Below are positions 20,501 to 29,020 of a stretch of 64,000 bases of DNA, piece after piece. Made by a program: the position numbers and the translations under genes. The stretch lies in assembly GCA_014193115.1 (NCBI GenBank), contig BJHQ01000006.1:1-64000 (forward strand), given 5' to 3'. The stretch is from Planctomycetota bacterium. Lineage in GTDB: Bacteria; Planctomycetota; UBA11346. A model generated the notes under the pieces. The model did no database searches, was not told the DNA's origin, and saw only the letters and a list, made by a program, of their open reading frames with translations. Each line of letters starts with the position of its first letter. The first letter of the stretch is position 1.

Positions 20501-20811
20501 ATTCGCCGTTGGCCAGCAGGAGCAATGGGCGCGATGAGACGGTCGCGGGGGTGCGGGCACTGGCCGTGGCTGGCGACGTGGTCCTGGCCGGGCTGTATGT
20601 GAACGCCCAGAACCAGGAAGCGGAACGCAAGCGCCTGCCCAACCGTCTGGTGGTGCTGAATCGCGGCGATGGCAAGGAGGTCCAGCAACTTGCCCTGCCG
20701 GACAAGCCGATCCGCGGCGGCATTTCGGTGGCCGGTGGCCGGGTCTATGTCAGCACTCGGGACGGCAGCATCACCTGCTTTGCCGCCGCCTCGGGAACCC
20801 CGCAACCATGA
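17533..20811 (+). CDS. Secreted PQQ-like beta-propeller protein, pseudo-methyltransferase N-terminus (copy 1 paralogue)
   Basis: 1,092 residues from ATG 17533. A longer frame from 17440 would overlap the previous gene and put ~30 extra residues before the signal peptide (GCAWAILTTTVALAADPAP). It is collinear with copy 1 and shares many long stretches (RVALVDALASAVVADLD, EHDDWAQYYHDAAM, SLNLRTGKTELEY, GKVLKNGRFGQ). The GCHC motif sits near residue 581, before DSWPMFLRDNLRTSW. Copy 1 and this gene are therefore a duplicated pair that brackets the divergent second gene. The stop codon overlaps the next start as ATGA, which points to coupled translation. Cell location should be periplasmic or outer surface. 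Confidence 0.85.
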   Translation: MSLTISPTAAVQRLSRWGCAWAILTTTVALAADPAPVLNVDRGLVVVVASAEVDRALALAQAAPVLVHAVAADAAGEERLRSQFIAAGAHGQVTAGRLGADGRVALVDALASAVVADLDAHPTLSRDEALRILRPLGTAQLKVGGKWQVETKPRPREHDDWAQYYHDAAMTEVSQDTAAGPAQGLQWVSPRSQSTQGVCVIDDLVIRQEDGLVARDAFNGLPVWRRPDVVSVNRYSLVADRERLYVFNGRGQVSLNLRTGKTELEYTEGLDLVKMRPSPAELAANGDPKGYKWNDTVKDYEVRLSDGVLVQCGGPGLAALDAKTGKRLWLQSATAAKWSTPIVDQGVVYVVKGQNARNSSYVHWPMPQLQSVHAFDLRTGQERWSWVWAAEMPAFFAANPFPWEKSLDLPPPEQRDAVVMHATKIGDKLVYLLRAEMKSTLTGIGAIRQLVLDGTSGKRLAYGPTPGYRKDYPTGNNIGGGHSGARVFAAGGKLWFTSIVGVLGTADPSAPTDLDKWGKPYAGFDRPVGCTVFRATDRFLFGSLTTYSVDGSAVQHTNAARTICDIGAFPANGMSYLSSVGCHCQPYLPGSNTFHPRETRPADDSDRLDRGASGPAPVPAHSADSWPMFLRDNLRTSWTDSAVPANLAVAWTSSLTKPLAGSILGEDWDQQWYGQGPVTGLSVAEGIAIAALTDRQQIVALDPSNGKERWRTAVDGRVDSQPTIANGLVLAGTRNGWLYALNRDTGALVWRFRAAPRNERIVANGQLESPWPLFGTVTVDDEGVWAVAGRHSECDGGLWWWRLDPLTGKVLKNGRFGQNALNSKIEGSGDFDFSTTERHTGANSPLVTDGKIMLLPKLYARRVDGGLQLFEMHKPTTPLPPGRKTPPMNMRNYYEMINANETMVPGNYGLLSGDISYACEKKIGYGWVFARQVAYRKDEMVALGGTAGNVEFRMGDGTPSKISALRRLDQPEESPDKRTVLGAKQLWEFHSPLASRSNGRDETVAGVRALAVAGDVVLAGLYVNAQNQEAERKRLPNRLVVLNRGDGKEVQQLALPDKPIRGGISVAGGRVYVSTRDGSITCFAAASGTPQP

Positions 20812-23800
20812 GCTGTCCGACTTTCCTGCGGGGAATTGGGCTGGGAGTCCTGGTGGCGGTCCTGGGGGGAACCGCAGGCGCGGAAGCTCAGGAACAGGCG
20901 GCGCTTCCCAACGAACTCCCCGCGGCCGGACTGGCGGTGGCGGTGGGCATCAGCGATCCGGCGGTGCTGCTGCAACTGGCTGGCCAGGCCGGCCGCCCCG
21001 TCCATGCCCTGATCGCCGATCCGGCGGAAGTCGAGCGGGTGCGCACAGTCCTGCGCACCGCCGGAGTGTTGGGGACGGTCCAGGTGGAACCCTGGTCCGG
21101 GACGGTCCTGCCCTATGCCGACCGTCTGGCCCGCCTGGTGGTCAGCGGCGACGGAGCGCCGCAAGCCGCAGAACTGGCCCGGGTCACCGCGTCCTTCGGC
21201 CGCCAGGCGCGGTGGACCGCGGGTGCCTGGACCATGCTCCCGGCTGAACCCAAATCTGGTTTGGATGAGTGGACCCATCCCTGGCATGATCCTGGCCGCT
21301 CGCGGCTTTCCGCGGATACCGTGTGCGGACCGCCCCAGACTCTGCAATGGCAGGCCGGCAACTGGTACCGCCAGGTGGTCCTGGTGGCCGGCGGCGGCAC
21401 CGTCATCACCTACGAATACAACGACAACTCCCCCGACCGGCGCGGGGTGGCGATGAGCCAGGTGGTCGCCCGGGATGCCGCCAGCGGCGATCTGCTGTGG
21501 ACGGCACCTGGCAACCTGGCGGGCCGCGCGTCCGAACTCGCAGTGCAGACGGAATGGTCGGGCGGCCTGATCGAAGCCGCGACCATCGCCAATGGACGGC
21601 TGTACCTGGCCACGGCGCCCCGGCCCACGGTGCTCGATCTCGCCACCGGGCGCAAATTGGGCGAATTGCCAACCGCCGGCCCGGCCCGCCGGCTGGTGGT
21701 CCAGGATGGGGTGGTGCTGGCCCAGCAGCGCGACCGCCTGGAAGCCTTCAGCGCGGACGGTTGGACACCGCGCTGGCAGGCGGCGGGTCTGGCCTTCGAT
21801 CTGACCGTGACCCCCCAGGGCCGGGTGATCAGCCTGGGCACCGCCTCGGTCCCCTACACCCTGACCAACCGCCAGATCTCCGACGGCAGCATGGTCTGGT
21901 CCAAGGAACTGGCCGACTATTGGGAGCCGGAAGTGCCCGGCAGCAAACCGCCGGCCTGGGCCTATGATTCCAGCCGCAGCCAGGCCCGCATGCGAATCGT
22001 CCTGGCCACCGCCGATCTGCTGTTGCTGCGCGGACCCAAGGCGGGTGGTGAGCTCATCGCCCTCGATCCAGCCAGCGGAGACCTGCGCTGGCGCACCCTC
22101 CACCAGCCCTTTGCGATCAAAAACCAGCGGGGTGTCGAGGAATTGCTGAACGGTGGGATTCCAGCGGTGAACCAGATCGCCCTGGCCGGCGGCCAGGTCT
22201 GGTATTCCACCGGCGACCAGCCACCGGCGCGCATCGCCCTCGACCCCGCCACCGGCAAACGGGTGGGTTTCGTGCGTTCCACCGGGGTCAACGATTTCTG
22301 CCAATGGGCCCTGGGGACACCCCGCCTGCTGGCCACCAAGGACAACATCTGGATCGACCCCCTCACCATCACCAGCCTGGTCGATGCCGGAGGGAATTCG
22401 GTGTGGAACGCGGATGGGACCATGGCGGCCAACGGCCCCTTCGCCGGCAATGGCCGCTGCTCGGTCCAGCCGATCATCGCCTATGGGCAATCGCTGTTCT
22501 CGCCCAAGGGCTGCGGCTGTTCCAGCAGCGGGGTCGGGATGCGGGCCGCCGTCGGCCAGGCCCAGATGCCGGCAGAGCACCGGGAGGATGGTCACCTGGG
22601 CCAGGTCGAGACCGGTCCTGGTCGGCCCGGCCCGGTGGGCGAAGGCTGGAGCCAGTTCGGCCATGACGCCCTCCGGTCGTTCGCCACCGCTGAGGTCGTG
22701 ACCGGGGAAGTCCGTCAGGTCTGGCGTCAGGATCTCAAGCCGGCTCGGCCCAGCCCGTGGACCCAGACCGTGATGGATGGCGCCCGGATCAGCCAACCGG
22801 TGGCGGCCGGGGACCAGGTGTGGATCGCCGACCTCGAAGCCGGCGAGGTGGTCTGCCTCGGCCTGGCCGACGGGCGAGAGCGATTTCGCTGCACCACCGG
22901 CGCCCGCCTGATCGGTCCTCCGTCCCTGGCCGGCGGCCTGGCGGTGGTCGCCGGTCGGGATGGCTGGCTGTACGCCTTCTCCACCGGCGATGGCAAGCTG
23001 GTCCGGCGCACCCGCCTGGCCGCCGGCGAGCGGCGCATCGCCATCGACGGCCGCTTGGAATCCCCCTCCCCGGTGCTGGGACCGCCGCTCATCGCCGATG
23101 GCCTGGCGGTGGTGATGGTGGGCCGCCACCAACGGTTGGCGGAGCAGGTCCAGACCTGCGCGGTGGCCGTGGCCGATGGCAGGCTGCAATGGCGCCGTCA
23201 GGAACGTTGCCAGGCCGAAATGCTGTGGAGCCAGGCCGGGATGGTCGGTTCCTGCCATGCGGTCGGCGCCGGGTACTGGTGGGGCGAGCACAGCCGGCCG
23301 GTGGCCCGGGAGCTCGCCTCGGGAACCTCGCTGAAGGAGAAGGATCCCCGCATCCCCGGACCGCTCAGCGCCGTGCTTGCACGCACCCAGTTCACCACCC
23401 GGGCCTATCGCGGCGGCCCCTCCGGGAATGGTCCGTTCATCTGCGCCGACAACGGCACCCTGGTGGCCTGGTTCGACCTCGATGGCCGGGATCTGCGGGT
23501 CCACGCCCGCGACCAGTTCAAACCCAAGCAAAAGGCCCCGGGGCTGCTGGAATTCCTGGGATTCCCGGAACTGATCAACGCCGCCACGTGGCGCCAGGCG
23601 GCGGACGGCGGTGCCCTGGGCAAGGTCAGCGGCGCTTTCCAGTATGGTTCCGACCTCGGTGAGCGGGTGGTGGCGGTGGCCCTGACCGGGGATGCGGTGA
23701 TCTGGGCGACCAATCGCTGGGTCGCCAAGAATCCCGGAGAACAGCCTGAGCAGCAGCCGGGCCGACTGATCATCTCCAATCTGGTGGATGGCCTGCAACG

Positions 23801-23909
23801 CCACCAGATACCTTTGCCCCAGAGCGTCGTCCACCAGGGCATCGCGGTCCAGGGCGGACGCATCGTGGTGTCGTGCCGCAATGGCGAGGTGGTTTGCCTG
23901 GGCCGGTGA
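20808..23909 (+). CDS. Secreted PQQ-like beta-propeller protein, pseudo-methyltransferase N-terminus (fourth member)
   Basis: 1,033 residues; the start ATG overlaps the previous stop (ATGA). The signal peptide is GLGVLVAVLGGTAGAEAQ. The N-terminal domain (VHALIADPAEVERVRTVL, VLPYADRLARLVVSGDG, AELARVTASFG) is a methyltransferase-like fold without the SAM loop. The joining segment DEWTHPWHDPGRS is the clearest match to the consensus DEWTH..H of this family. Blades include VVARDAASGDLLWTAPG and AIDGRLESPSPVLGPP. A GCGC motif sits near residue 568, ahead of the second propeller (EGWSQFGHDALRSF). It closes the array; 31 bp later the B12 operon ends on the opposite strand. Confidence 0.85.
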   Translation: MSCPTFLRGIGLGVLVAVLGGTAGAEAQEQAALPNELPAAGLAVAVGISDPAVLLQLAGQAGRPVHALIADPAEVERVRTVLRTAGVLGTVQVEPWSGTVLPYADRLARLVVSGDGAPQAAELARVTASFGRQARWTAGAWTMLPAEPKSGLDEWTHPWHDPGRSRLSADTVCGPPQTLQWQAGNWYRQVVLVAGGGTVITYEYNDNSPDRRGVAMSQVVARDAASGDLLWTAPGNLAGRASELAVQTEWSGGLIEAATIANGRLYLATAPRPTVLDLATGRKLGELPTAGPARRLVVQDGVVLAQQRDRLEAFSADGWTPRWQAAGLAFDLTVTPQGRVISLGTASVPYTLTNRQISDGSMVWSKELADYWEPEVPGSKPPAWAYDSSRSQARMRIVLATADLLLLRGPKAGGELIALDPASGDLRWRTLHQPFAIKNQRGVEELLNGGIPAVNQIALAGGQVWYSTGDQPPARIALDPATGKRVGFVRSTGVNDFCQWALGTPRLLATKDNIWIDPLTITSLVDAGGNSVWNADGTMAANGPFAGNGRCSVQPIIAYGQSLFSPKGCGCSSSGVGMRAAVGQAQMPAEHREDGHLGQVETGPGRPGPVGEGWSQFGHDALRSFATAEVVTGEVRQVWRQDLKPARPSPWTQTVMDGARISQPVAAGDQVWIADLEAGEVVCLGLADGRERFRCTTGARLIGPPSLAGGLAVVAGRDGWLYAFSTGDGKLVRRTRLAAGERRIAIDGRLESPSPVLGPPLIADGLAVVMVGRHQRLAEQVQTCAVAVADGRLQWRRQERCQAEMLWSQAGMVGSCHAVGAGYWWGEHSRPVARELASGTSLKEKDPRIPGPLSAVLARTQFTTRAYRGGPSGNGPFICADNGTLVAWFDLDGRDLRVHARDQFKPKQKAPGLLEFLGFPELINAATWRQAADGGALGKVSGAFQYGSDLGERVVAVALTGDAVIWATNRWVAKNPGEQPEQQPGRLIISNLVDGLQRHQIPLPQSVVHQGIAVQGGRIVVSCRNGEVVCLGR

Positions 23910-23940
23910 AAAGCTGACCTGGACCGAATCCCTGTCTTGA

Positions 23941-25761
23941 TCAGCGCCAGGCTGCCGCCGCCAAAGCCTCGGCTGCGTCGGCCATCAATGGGCCGGCGTT
24001 GCTCAGCAGACCAGGGTCGATTTCGATCACCCCCGCCGGGTCACGGATGGCGCGCAGGCTGGCCAAGGCGGGCAGGGCGCGCAGGGCCGAGGCCTTGCCG
24101 GCAGGGACGACGATCCGGTCGGGATCGAGGGCCAGGATCTGCTCCGGCGCATAGTCGGGCCAGTCGTGGAATCCGGCGGCCGCTGCGGCATCGATCAGGC
24201 CGGCGGCGATCAGCACATCGTGGGCCGAGGTCCCCTCCGTGCTGCCATAGAGTTTGTCGAGGGTCGGGGCGAGCACGATGGCGGTGCGCCGCGGCCGGTC
24301 CTTGGGCAGCGTGGCGCTGACCGCCTGCATCCGGTGGACCAGCATCCTGGCAAGGCGTTCGCCGCCGTCAGCGTTGCCGACCACGGCGCCGAGCCGGCGC
24401 ATCGCGAGCACCGCGTGGGCCAGGCCGCGGGCCTCTCCGAGATCGAGCACCGCGATGTCGGCTGCGCGCAGCCGGGCCAGGGCGGCCTGTTGGCCAGGAG
24501 CGCTGTTGAGCACCACCAGATCAGGGCGCTGGGCGAGGATCGCCTCTAGTTCGTCGGCGCCGCCGAGCCGTGGCCGCTGTCCGAGACGGAAAGCGTCTGG
24601 ACCTACCGACCAACGGCTGGCGGCCTGGAACCGCTCCGGAGCCACCAGATCGGGAAGCAGGCTGTCGGCGATGATGCTCAGGCTGGCGATGCGTTGATAG
24701 GTCCGCACCGGTACCGCTTCGGCATCACCGCCTTTGACTACAGCGCGACCGTCGGGCAGGTACTGCAGCACCGCGTTCGCCCGGTCAAACGACGCCGATC
24801 CGGTGGGGGACGGCCCAGGAGAATTGCTCGGCGGACGGACGGCTAAAGCGAAGCCGATGGCGGCAACCAAGGCCAGTCCCGCGCCGAAGGCGTTGGCGAT
24901 CATGAGCGAGCGCGGCGATCCTGATGCAGCGGCCGGGGCCACGTGGACAGCCGGATTCGGCGTGGCTGGCCGCGGCGCGACCCGGCTCTGGTCAGCGGCC
25001 AGGCGGCGACGCTGGACCTCGTCGATCAGGGAACATTCACGGGCCATATCGATGCCGAACGCGGCACTGGCCGCAGCACTGGTCAGGACTGCCAGCGGCG
25101 CGCCTCGGGCCTCGACCCGGCCTGCGCAGAGCAGCGCGGCGTGGTCTGCCAGGCGCAGCACCTGGGCCGGATCGTGGACCACCGCCAGGATCGCCCGGCC
25201 GTCGTCGGCCAGACGGCGGAGCAGGAGCTCCAGAGCCCGGATATGTCCGAGATCGAGATTCGCCCCGGGCTCGTCGAGAGCGATCACCCCGGCTCCAGTG
25301 GCAAGGGCCCGGGCGATCAGGATCCGCTGCTGTTCGCCGGCGGACAGGTCGGGGAACAGGCGCTCCGCGAGATGCTCCGCATCGGTGGCGCGCAGGGCCG
25401 CGGCCACCGCGGCGGCATCATCCCCGGTGAGTCGGACCAGGCCGACGCCGTGGGCGAATCGGCCCATGGCGACCACGTCGCGGCAGGTGACCGGTGCCGT
25501 CAGCTGGCTGCGCTGCGGCACATAGGCCACCGCCTTGGCCCGGCGGCGCGGATCGAGTTGGCGCAGATCGACACCGTCGACGGTGAGGGATCCGAACGCA
25601 GGCACCACGCCGACGACGGCTTTCAACGTCGTGCTTTTCCCTGCGCCGTTGGGTCCGATCAGCGCGGTCACCGCGCCGGCGGCGGCATGCAGCGACACGC
25701 AGCTCAGGATCGACCGGCCGCCGCGCACGACGCTCAGCTCGCGGATGTCCAGCTCGCTCAT
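23941..25761 (-). CDS. Fusion of BtuD-like ABC ATPase, one TM helix and BtuF-like binding protein
   Basis: 606 residues from ATG 25761. Residues 1-245 are a complete ABC ATPase: Walker A GPNGAGKST at 36-44, Q-loop VPQRSQ at 81-86, signature LSAGEQQ at 139-145, Walker B VIALDEP at 159-165, H-loop His196. A linker and a single hydrophobic helix (IANAFGAGLALVAAIGFALAV, ~288-308) follow. Residues ~325-606 are a class III (BtuF/FepB-like) substrate-binding protein: TYQRIASLSIIADSLLPDL, ILAQRPDLVVLNSAP, and the C-lobe AAGFHDWPDYAPEQILALDPDRIVV. The expected topology puts the ATPase in the cytoplasm and the binding protein, tethered, in the periplasm. In this family the two are normally separate proteins, so the fusion is unusual. 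The permease gene lies 13 bp upstream. The riboswitch and receptor make cobalamin the likely substrate. Confidence 0.87.
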   Translation of the reverse strand: MSELDIRELSVVRGGRSILSCVSLHAAAGAVTALIGPNGAGKSTTLKAVVGVVPAFGSLTVDGVDLRQLDPRRRAKAVAYVPQRSQLTAPVTCRDVVAMGRFAHGVGLVRLTGDDAAAVAAALRATDAEHLAERLFPDLSAGEQQRILIARALATGAGVIALDEPGANLDLGHIRALELLLRRLADDGRAILAVVHDPAQVLRLADHAALLCAGRVEARGAPLAVLTSAAASAAFGIDMARECSLIDEVQRRRLAADQSRVAPRPATPNPAVHVAPAAASGSPRSLMIANAFGAGLALVAAIGFALAVRPPSNSPGPSPTGSASFDRANAVLQYLPDGRAVVKGGDAEAVPVRTYQRIASLSIIADSLLPDLVAPERFQAASRWSVGPDAFRLGQRPRLGGADELEAILAQRPDLVVLNSAPGQQAALARLRAADIAVLDLGEARGLAHAVLAMRRLGAVVGNADGGERLARMLVHRMQAVSATLPKDRPRRTAIVLAPTLDKLYGSTEGTSAHDVLIAAGLIDAAAAAGFHDWPDYAPEQILALDPDRIVVPAGKASALRALPALASLRAIRDPAGVIEIDPGLLSNAGPLMADAAEALAAAAWR

Positions 25762-25774
25762 CGCTGACCCCGGC

Positions 25775-26869
25775 TCATGCTTCACCCTGCCGGCGCAATC
25801 GCACCAGCAGCAGCAGGAACAACGGCGCACCGATCAGCCCGGTGACCACGCCCAGGGGTAGCTCGCTGCGGTCGCCGAATCCCGAAATCGCCAGCAAAGG
25901 AATGGCTCGGGCGAGCAGATCGCAAGTGACCAGGAAGGACGCTCCGCCCAGGGCCGCGGCCGGGATCAGGCGGCGGTGCCCGCTACCGATCCAGCCACGC
26001 AAGAGATGAGGCACCACCAGTCCGACGAAGGCCACCGCTCCGCCAGCAGCGACCGCGGCAGTGGTCAACACCGCGATCCACACCAGCGTCCAGCGCTGCA
26101 CCGCCACCGGATCTGCGCCCAGCGCGGTGGCTTCGTCTTCGCCGGATTGCAGCAAATCCAGCTGCCTGCCCCAGGCCCATCCGGCGAAGGTTCCGGCCAC
26201 GACCAGCGGCAGGGCCAGGGCGACGTGCTCTGGTCCGGCGGTGGCGAGCCGGCCCAGGCTGAATTCCACCAGGGCCCGGCCGAGCTCCCAATCGCCGCGA
26301 TTCAGCGTGGTGATCAGCGCCGAGCCGCTCATCGCCAAGGCATTGACCACGAAACCGGCGACCAGGACCGCGGTCAGCCCCTCCCCCAGGCGGGCTGAAC
26401 CTTTGGCCAGCACCAGGACCAGGGCCAGCGCCGCCAGGCCGCCGACCAGCGCAGCAAGAGGCAGCACCAGCACCGGCCCGATCCACGACGGCAGGTTGCC
26501 GAGCAACCCGGCCGCGGCCAGCACCGCCAGGGCGGTCTGGGCTCCGAGGCTGGCGCCGGCAGTGGTCCCGATCACATCCGGGCTGGCCAGCGGATTGCGC
26601 AGCAGGCCCTGGGCCAGAACCCCGCCGACCGCCAGAGCCGCTCCGGCCAGGGCCGCTGCACCCAACCGACCCAGCCGCAGATGGAACACGGCCGAGCCCA
26701 TCGCCGGATCAGACAAACTGCCTGCGCCGACCAGCAGGTCGGCCGCGGCCACGACCACCAGGATCAGGAACAGGAGCGTGAAGCGCAGGGGATCAGCGTG
26801 CGTCGATACACTCACGGGGCCTGCATGCACGAGGGGCGTCAGAATGATGCCTCCACCCCGGCGAAGCAC
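25775..26869 (-). CDS. btuC: BtuC/FecCD-type permease of the B12 ABC importer
   Basis: 364 residues from ATG 26869, with ~9-10 hydrophobic segments. Family motifs include RLGRLGAAALAGAALAVGG, then LRNPLASPDVIGTTAGAS, the ATPase-coupling region ATALGADPVAVQRW, and the C-terminal FVGLVVPHLLRGWIG. This start overlaps the receptor gene by 31 bp; GTG codons at 26830 and 26815 would avoid the overlap and are plausible. As a homodimer it would form the membrane channel for corrinoid import with the fusion protein next to it. The B12 assignment comes from the operon's riboswitch, since this family also carries haem and siderophores. Confidence 0.85.
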   Translation of the reverse strand: MLRRGGGIILTPLVHAGPVSVSTHADPLRFTLLFLILVVVAAADLLVGAGSLSDPAMGSAVFHLRLGRLGAAALAGAALAVGGVLAQGLLRNPLASPDVIGTTAGASLGAQTALAVLAAAGLLGNLPSWIGPVLVLPLAALVGGLAALALVLVLAKGSARLGEGLTAVLVAGFVVNALAMSGSALITTLNRGDWELGRALVEFSLGRLATAGPEHVALALPLVVAGTFAGWAWGRQLDLLQSGEDEATALGADPVAVQRWTLVWIAVLTTAAVAAGGAVAFVGLVVPHLLRGWIGSGHRRLIPAAALGGASFLVTCDLLARAIPLLAISGFGDRSELPLGVVTGLIGAPLFLLLLVRLRRQGEA

Positions 26870-28851
26870 GAGCGCGGTGCGGTGCTGTAGCCTGGCGTCA
26901 CTTCGTAGGTCTCGCCGGCGAGGTTCTCGCCGCGGACCGTCACCGCGAAATGCTCATGGATCTGCCATCGGGCATTGGCGGAATACAGCGTGTAGCCGGG
27001 CAATCCGCTTTCGCCGTACGGGTTGTTCCAATACCTCGATGCCGCCCGCTCGACCCGTCCACCCAACCACCAGCGTTCTTCCTGCCAGCCAAGATCGATC
27101 ACCCAGCGCCGGCTCGCCTGGCGGGCAACGGCGCTGCCTTCGGCATTGTCGCGCAACCTGGTGAAGGCCAGGCTGGCGCGCAGTCCGCAGCAGTCAGGTT
27201 CCAAGCGGATGCCGGCCTCAATACCGCGGATCGTCGCCCCACGCAGGTTCGTGGTGCGGAAGGTGGCCGGGTCATAGCTGATCACCGATTCGCTGCGCTG
27301 CCGGAACGAGGTGACCTCGATCGCGCCCCAACCAGCGAAACGGACCTCTGCGCCGTATTCCCAGCTGCGGCTGCGCTGGGCGAGCAAGGTCGGATCGCCG
27401 TAGGTCGGATCGTGCAGTTCGTACAGGCTGGGGGCGCGGAAGGCGGTGCCGATCGCGCTGCGCAGCTTGAGTTCCACCTGCGATCCGGGACTCAGGTCGG
27501 GCGGGAGCTGCTGCAACGGCCACCACGCTGCGCCCAGGCGCCAGGTGCGCTCGTCGCCCTCTCGGGAATGCCAGTCTTGGCGACCTGTGGCGGAGAGTTC
27601 GAGGTGGTCGTTGGCTGCGCCAGCAGACAGCCAGCCACCGCCGACGCCTTCACGCCGGGTCAGGGAACCGCCATAGGTCCGGTCATCGATGATCGCCTTG
27701 CTGTGGCGGCCGTCGCCACCCCCGGCCAGCGAAAATTGCAGGCTCGGGGCTGGCGTCCAGCTGGTGTCGGCCCGGGCCAGAATCTGGTCGTCGTTGCCCC
27801 GGTAGTGCGACGGATCGGTGTTGCTCGGGGCATAGGTGCGCCGGGTCGTGGTGCGGGCGGCATCGACCGCGATGGTCGCCGGGCCGAGCTTCCACGATCC
27901 GCCTCCGGCGAGCCGGCCGAGGCGGCTGCGGGTGCGTGACCCGCCATCGTCGGGGTCGGGCATGAACGTCGCTGGATCGAAACCGTCGTAATCCTGGTTC
28001 ACCGCCGCTCCCATCGCTGCGGCGTACAGCTCAAGTCCAGCCGCCGGACGCAGCACCAGGCGCAGGTTGCCTGCACCGCGCGCAACCCCGTCGCGTTCAT
28101 GGCCACGCGGCTCGCCATGGGCGTCGGCATCGGTCTGGGAGGAAAATCCCTGGCTGCGCAGTGCTGACACCGAGAGCGCTACGCCAAGCCTGTCCGAGAC
28201 CGGGCCGCTGGCCGCCAGGTCGATCGTGGCGGTGCGGAAACTGCCAGCGGACAGACGCCCCGATCCTTCCCAGACCTTTCCCGGCTGACGGCTGGTCAGA
28301 GCGATGATGCCGGCCAAGGCCCGGCTGCCGTAGAGACCGCTCTGGGCGCCTTTGGCGATCTCGATCCGGTCGAGTCCAGCCACCGGCACCAGACCCGGAT
28401 TGAGATCCCCTTTGATCGCCGTGGCGTCCTCAAGGGGAATCCCATCCAAGGTCAGCTGGACATCGGCTGCATTGCCGCCGCGCAGCGCCACCTGCACGTC
28501 GTCCCCGGCCATGCCCCCGTACAACGAATGGGCATCGACGCCGGGCACACCGACCAGCCGTTGCCACCACGACAGCGGCCGACCCCCACGACGATCATCG
28601 GTGTCGGTCAGCACTGCCGCTGCCGCTGTGGTGCGATCAAGGTCATTGGTCCGGCGATCGGCGACGGTGACGGTGACGTGCTCGGCAGCGACCGGAAATT
28701 GTGCCGGCGGGGAATCCACCGCGGGCGGTGCGGAATCCACCGCGGGCGGTGCGACAGGTTTCACTGCAGGCGGTTCGGCGGCTGGGGCCGTAAGGGCAAG
28801 CAGAAGGATCGATGGGACGAGGGACCCGATGGCCCCGGGATGGCTGTTCAT
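26839..28851 (-). CDS. btuB: TonB-dependent outer-membrane receptor, BtuB-like
   Basis: 670 residues from ATG 28851. A signal peptide (IGSLVPSILLLALTAPAAEP) is followed by a Pro/Ala-rich stretch with a duplicated PPAVDS unit and a TonB-box-like HVTVTVADRR. The plug domain shows VQVALRGGNAADVQLTLDGIP and IEIAKGAQSGLYGSRALAG, both standard for small receptors. The barrel ends in an aromatic residue (EASF), as expected for BamA recognition. It would bind corrinoids at the cell surface and pass them to the periplasm using TonB energy. It is the first gene after the cobalamin riboswitch and overlaps the permease. At 670 residues it is slightly longer than E. coli BtuB. Confidence 0.87.
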   Translation of the reverse strand: MNSHPGAIGSLVPSILLLALTAPAAEPPAVKPVAPPAVDSAPPAVDSPPAQFPVAAEHVTVTVADRRTNDLDRTTAAAAVLTDTDDRRGGRPLSWWQRLVGVPGVDAHSLYGGMAGDDVQVALRGGNAADVQLTLDGIPLEDATAIKGDLNPGLVPVAGLDRIEIAKGAQSGLYGSRALAGIIALTSRQPGKVWEGSGRLSAGSFRTATIDLAASGPVSDRLGVALSVSALRSQGFSSQTDADAHGEPRGHERDGVARGAGNLRLVLRPAAGLELYAAAMGAAVNQDYDGFDPATFMPDPDDGGSRTRSRLGRLAGGGSWKLGPATIAVDAARTTTRRTYAPSNTDPSHYRGNDDQILARADTSWTPAPSLQFSLAGGGDGRHSKAIIDDRTYGGSLTRREGVGGGWLSAGAANDHLELSATGRQDWHSREGDERTWRLGAAWWPLQQLPPDLSPGSQVELKLRSAIGTAFRAPSLYELHDPTYGDPTLLAQRSRSWEYGAEVRFAGWGAIEVTSFRQRSESVISYDPATFRTTNLRGATIRGIEAGIRLEPDCCGLRASLAFTRLRDNAEGSAVARQASRRWVIDLGWQEERWWLGGRVERAASRYWNNPYGESGLPGYTLYSANARWQIHEHFAVTVRGENLAGETYEVTPGYSTAPRSCFAGVEASF

Positions 28852-28867
28852 GCGACGGTTCCGTCGC
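28852..28867 (-). promoter_or_regulatory. Perfect hairpin abutting the btuB start codon
   Basis: GCGACGG-AA-CCGTCGC forms a 7-bp stem with a 2-nt loop whose last base touches the ATG. It could limit ribosome access and act as part of the riboswitch expression platform. That role is inferred from position only. Confidence 0.4.
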
Positions 28868-29020
28868 CGGGTTCCACGCCGGCGTAGGCGGTGAAGCCGC
28901 ACGGCGACGCGCCGGCGCGGCACGTGCAGAGCTCTCCTTCGAACACGGAATCGGACCGGGACACGGCAGGCCGCGCCCAGGCCCGACCCCCGCGCCCCGA
29001 GGAATCGCGCCACACGGTCC

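Noticed and set aside
20745..23834. Minus-strand frame of 1,029 codons
   Set aside because: Antisense to the fourth propeller gene; rich in Gly, His and Gln as expected of a shadow in GC-rich DNA, with no domain.
10667..23909. True PQQ-dependent dehydrogenases
   Set aside because: Only generic PQQ-like blade sequence is seen; catalytic Asp/Glu and Ca-site patterns of quinoprotein dehydrogenases were not recognised.
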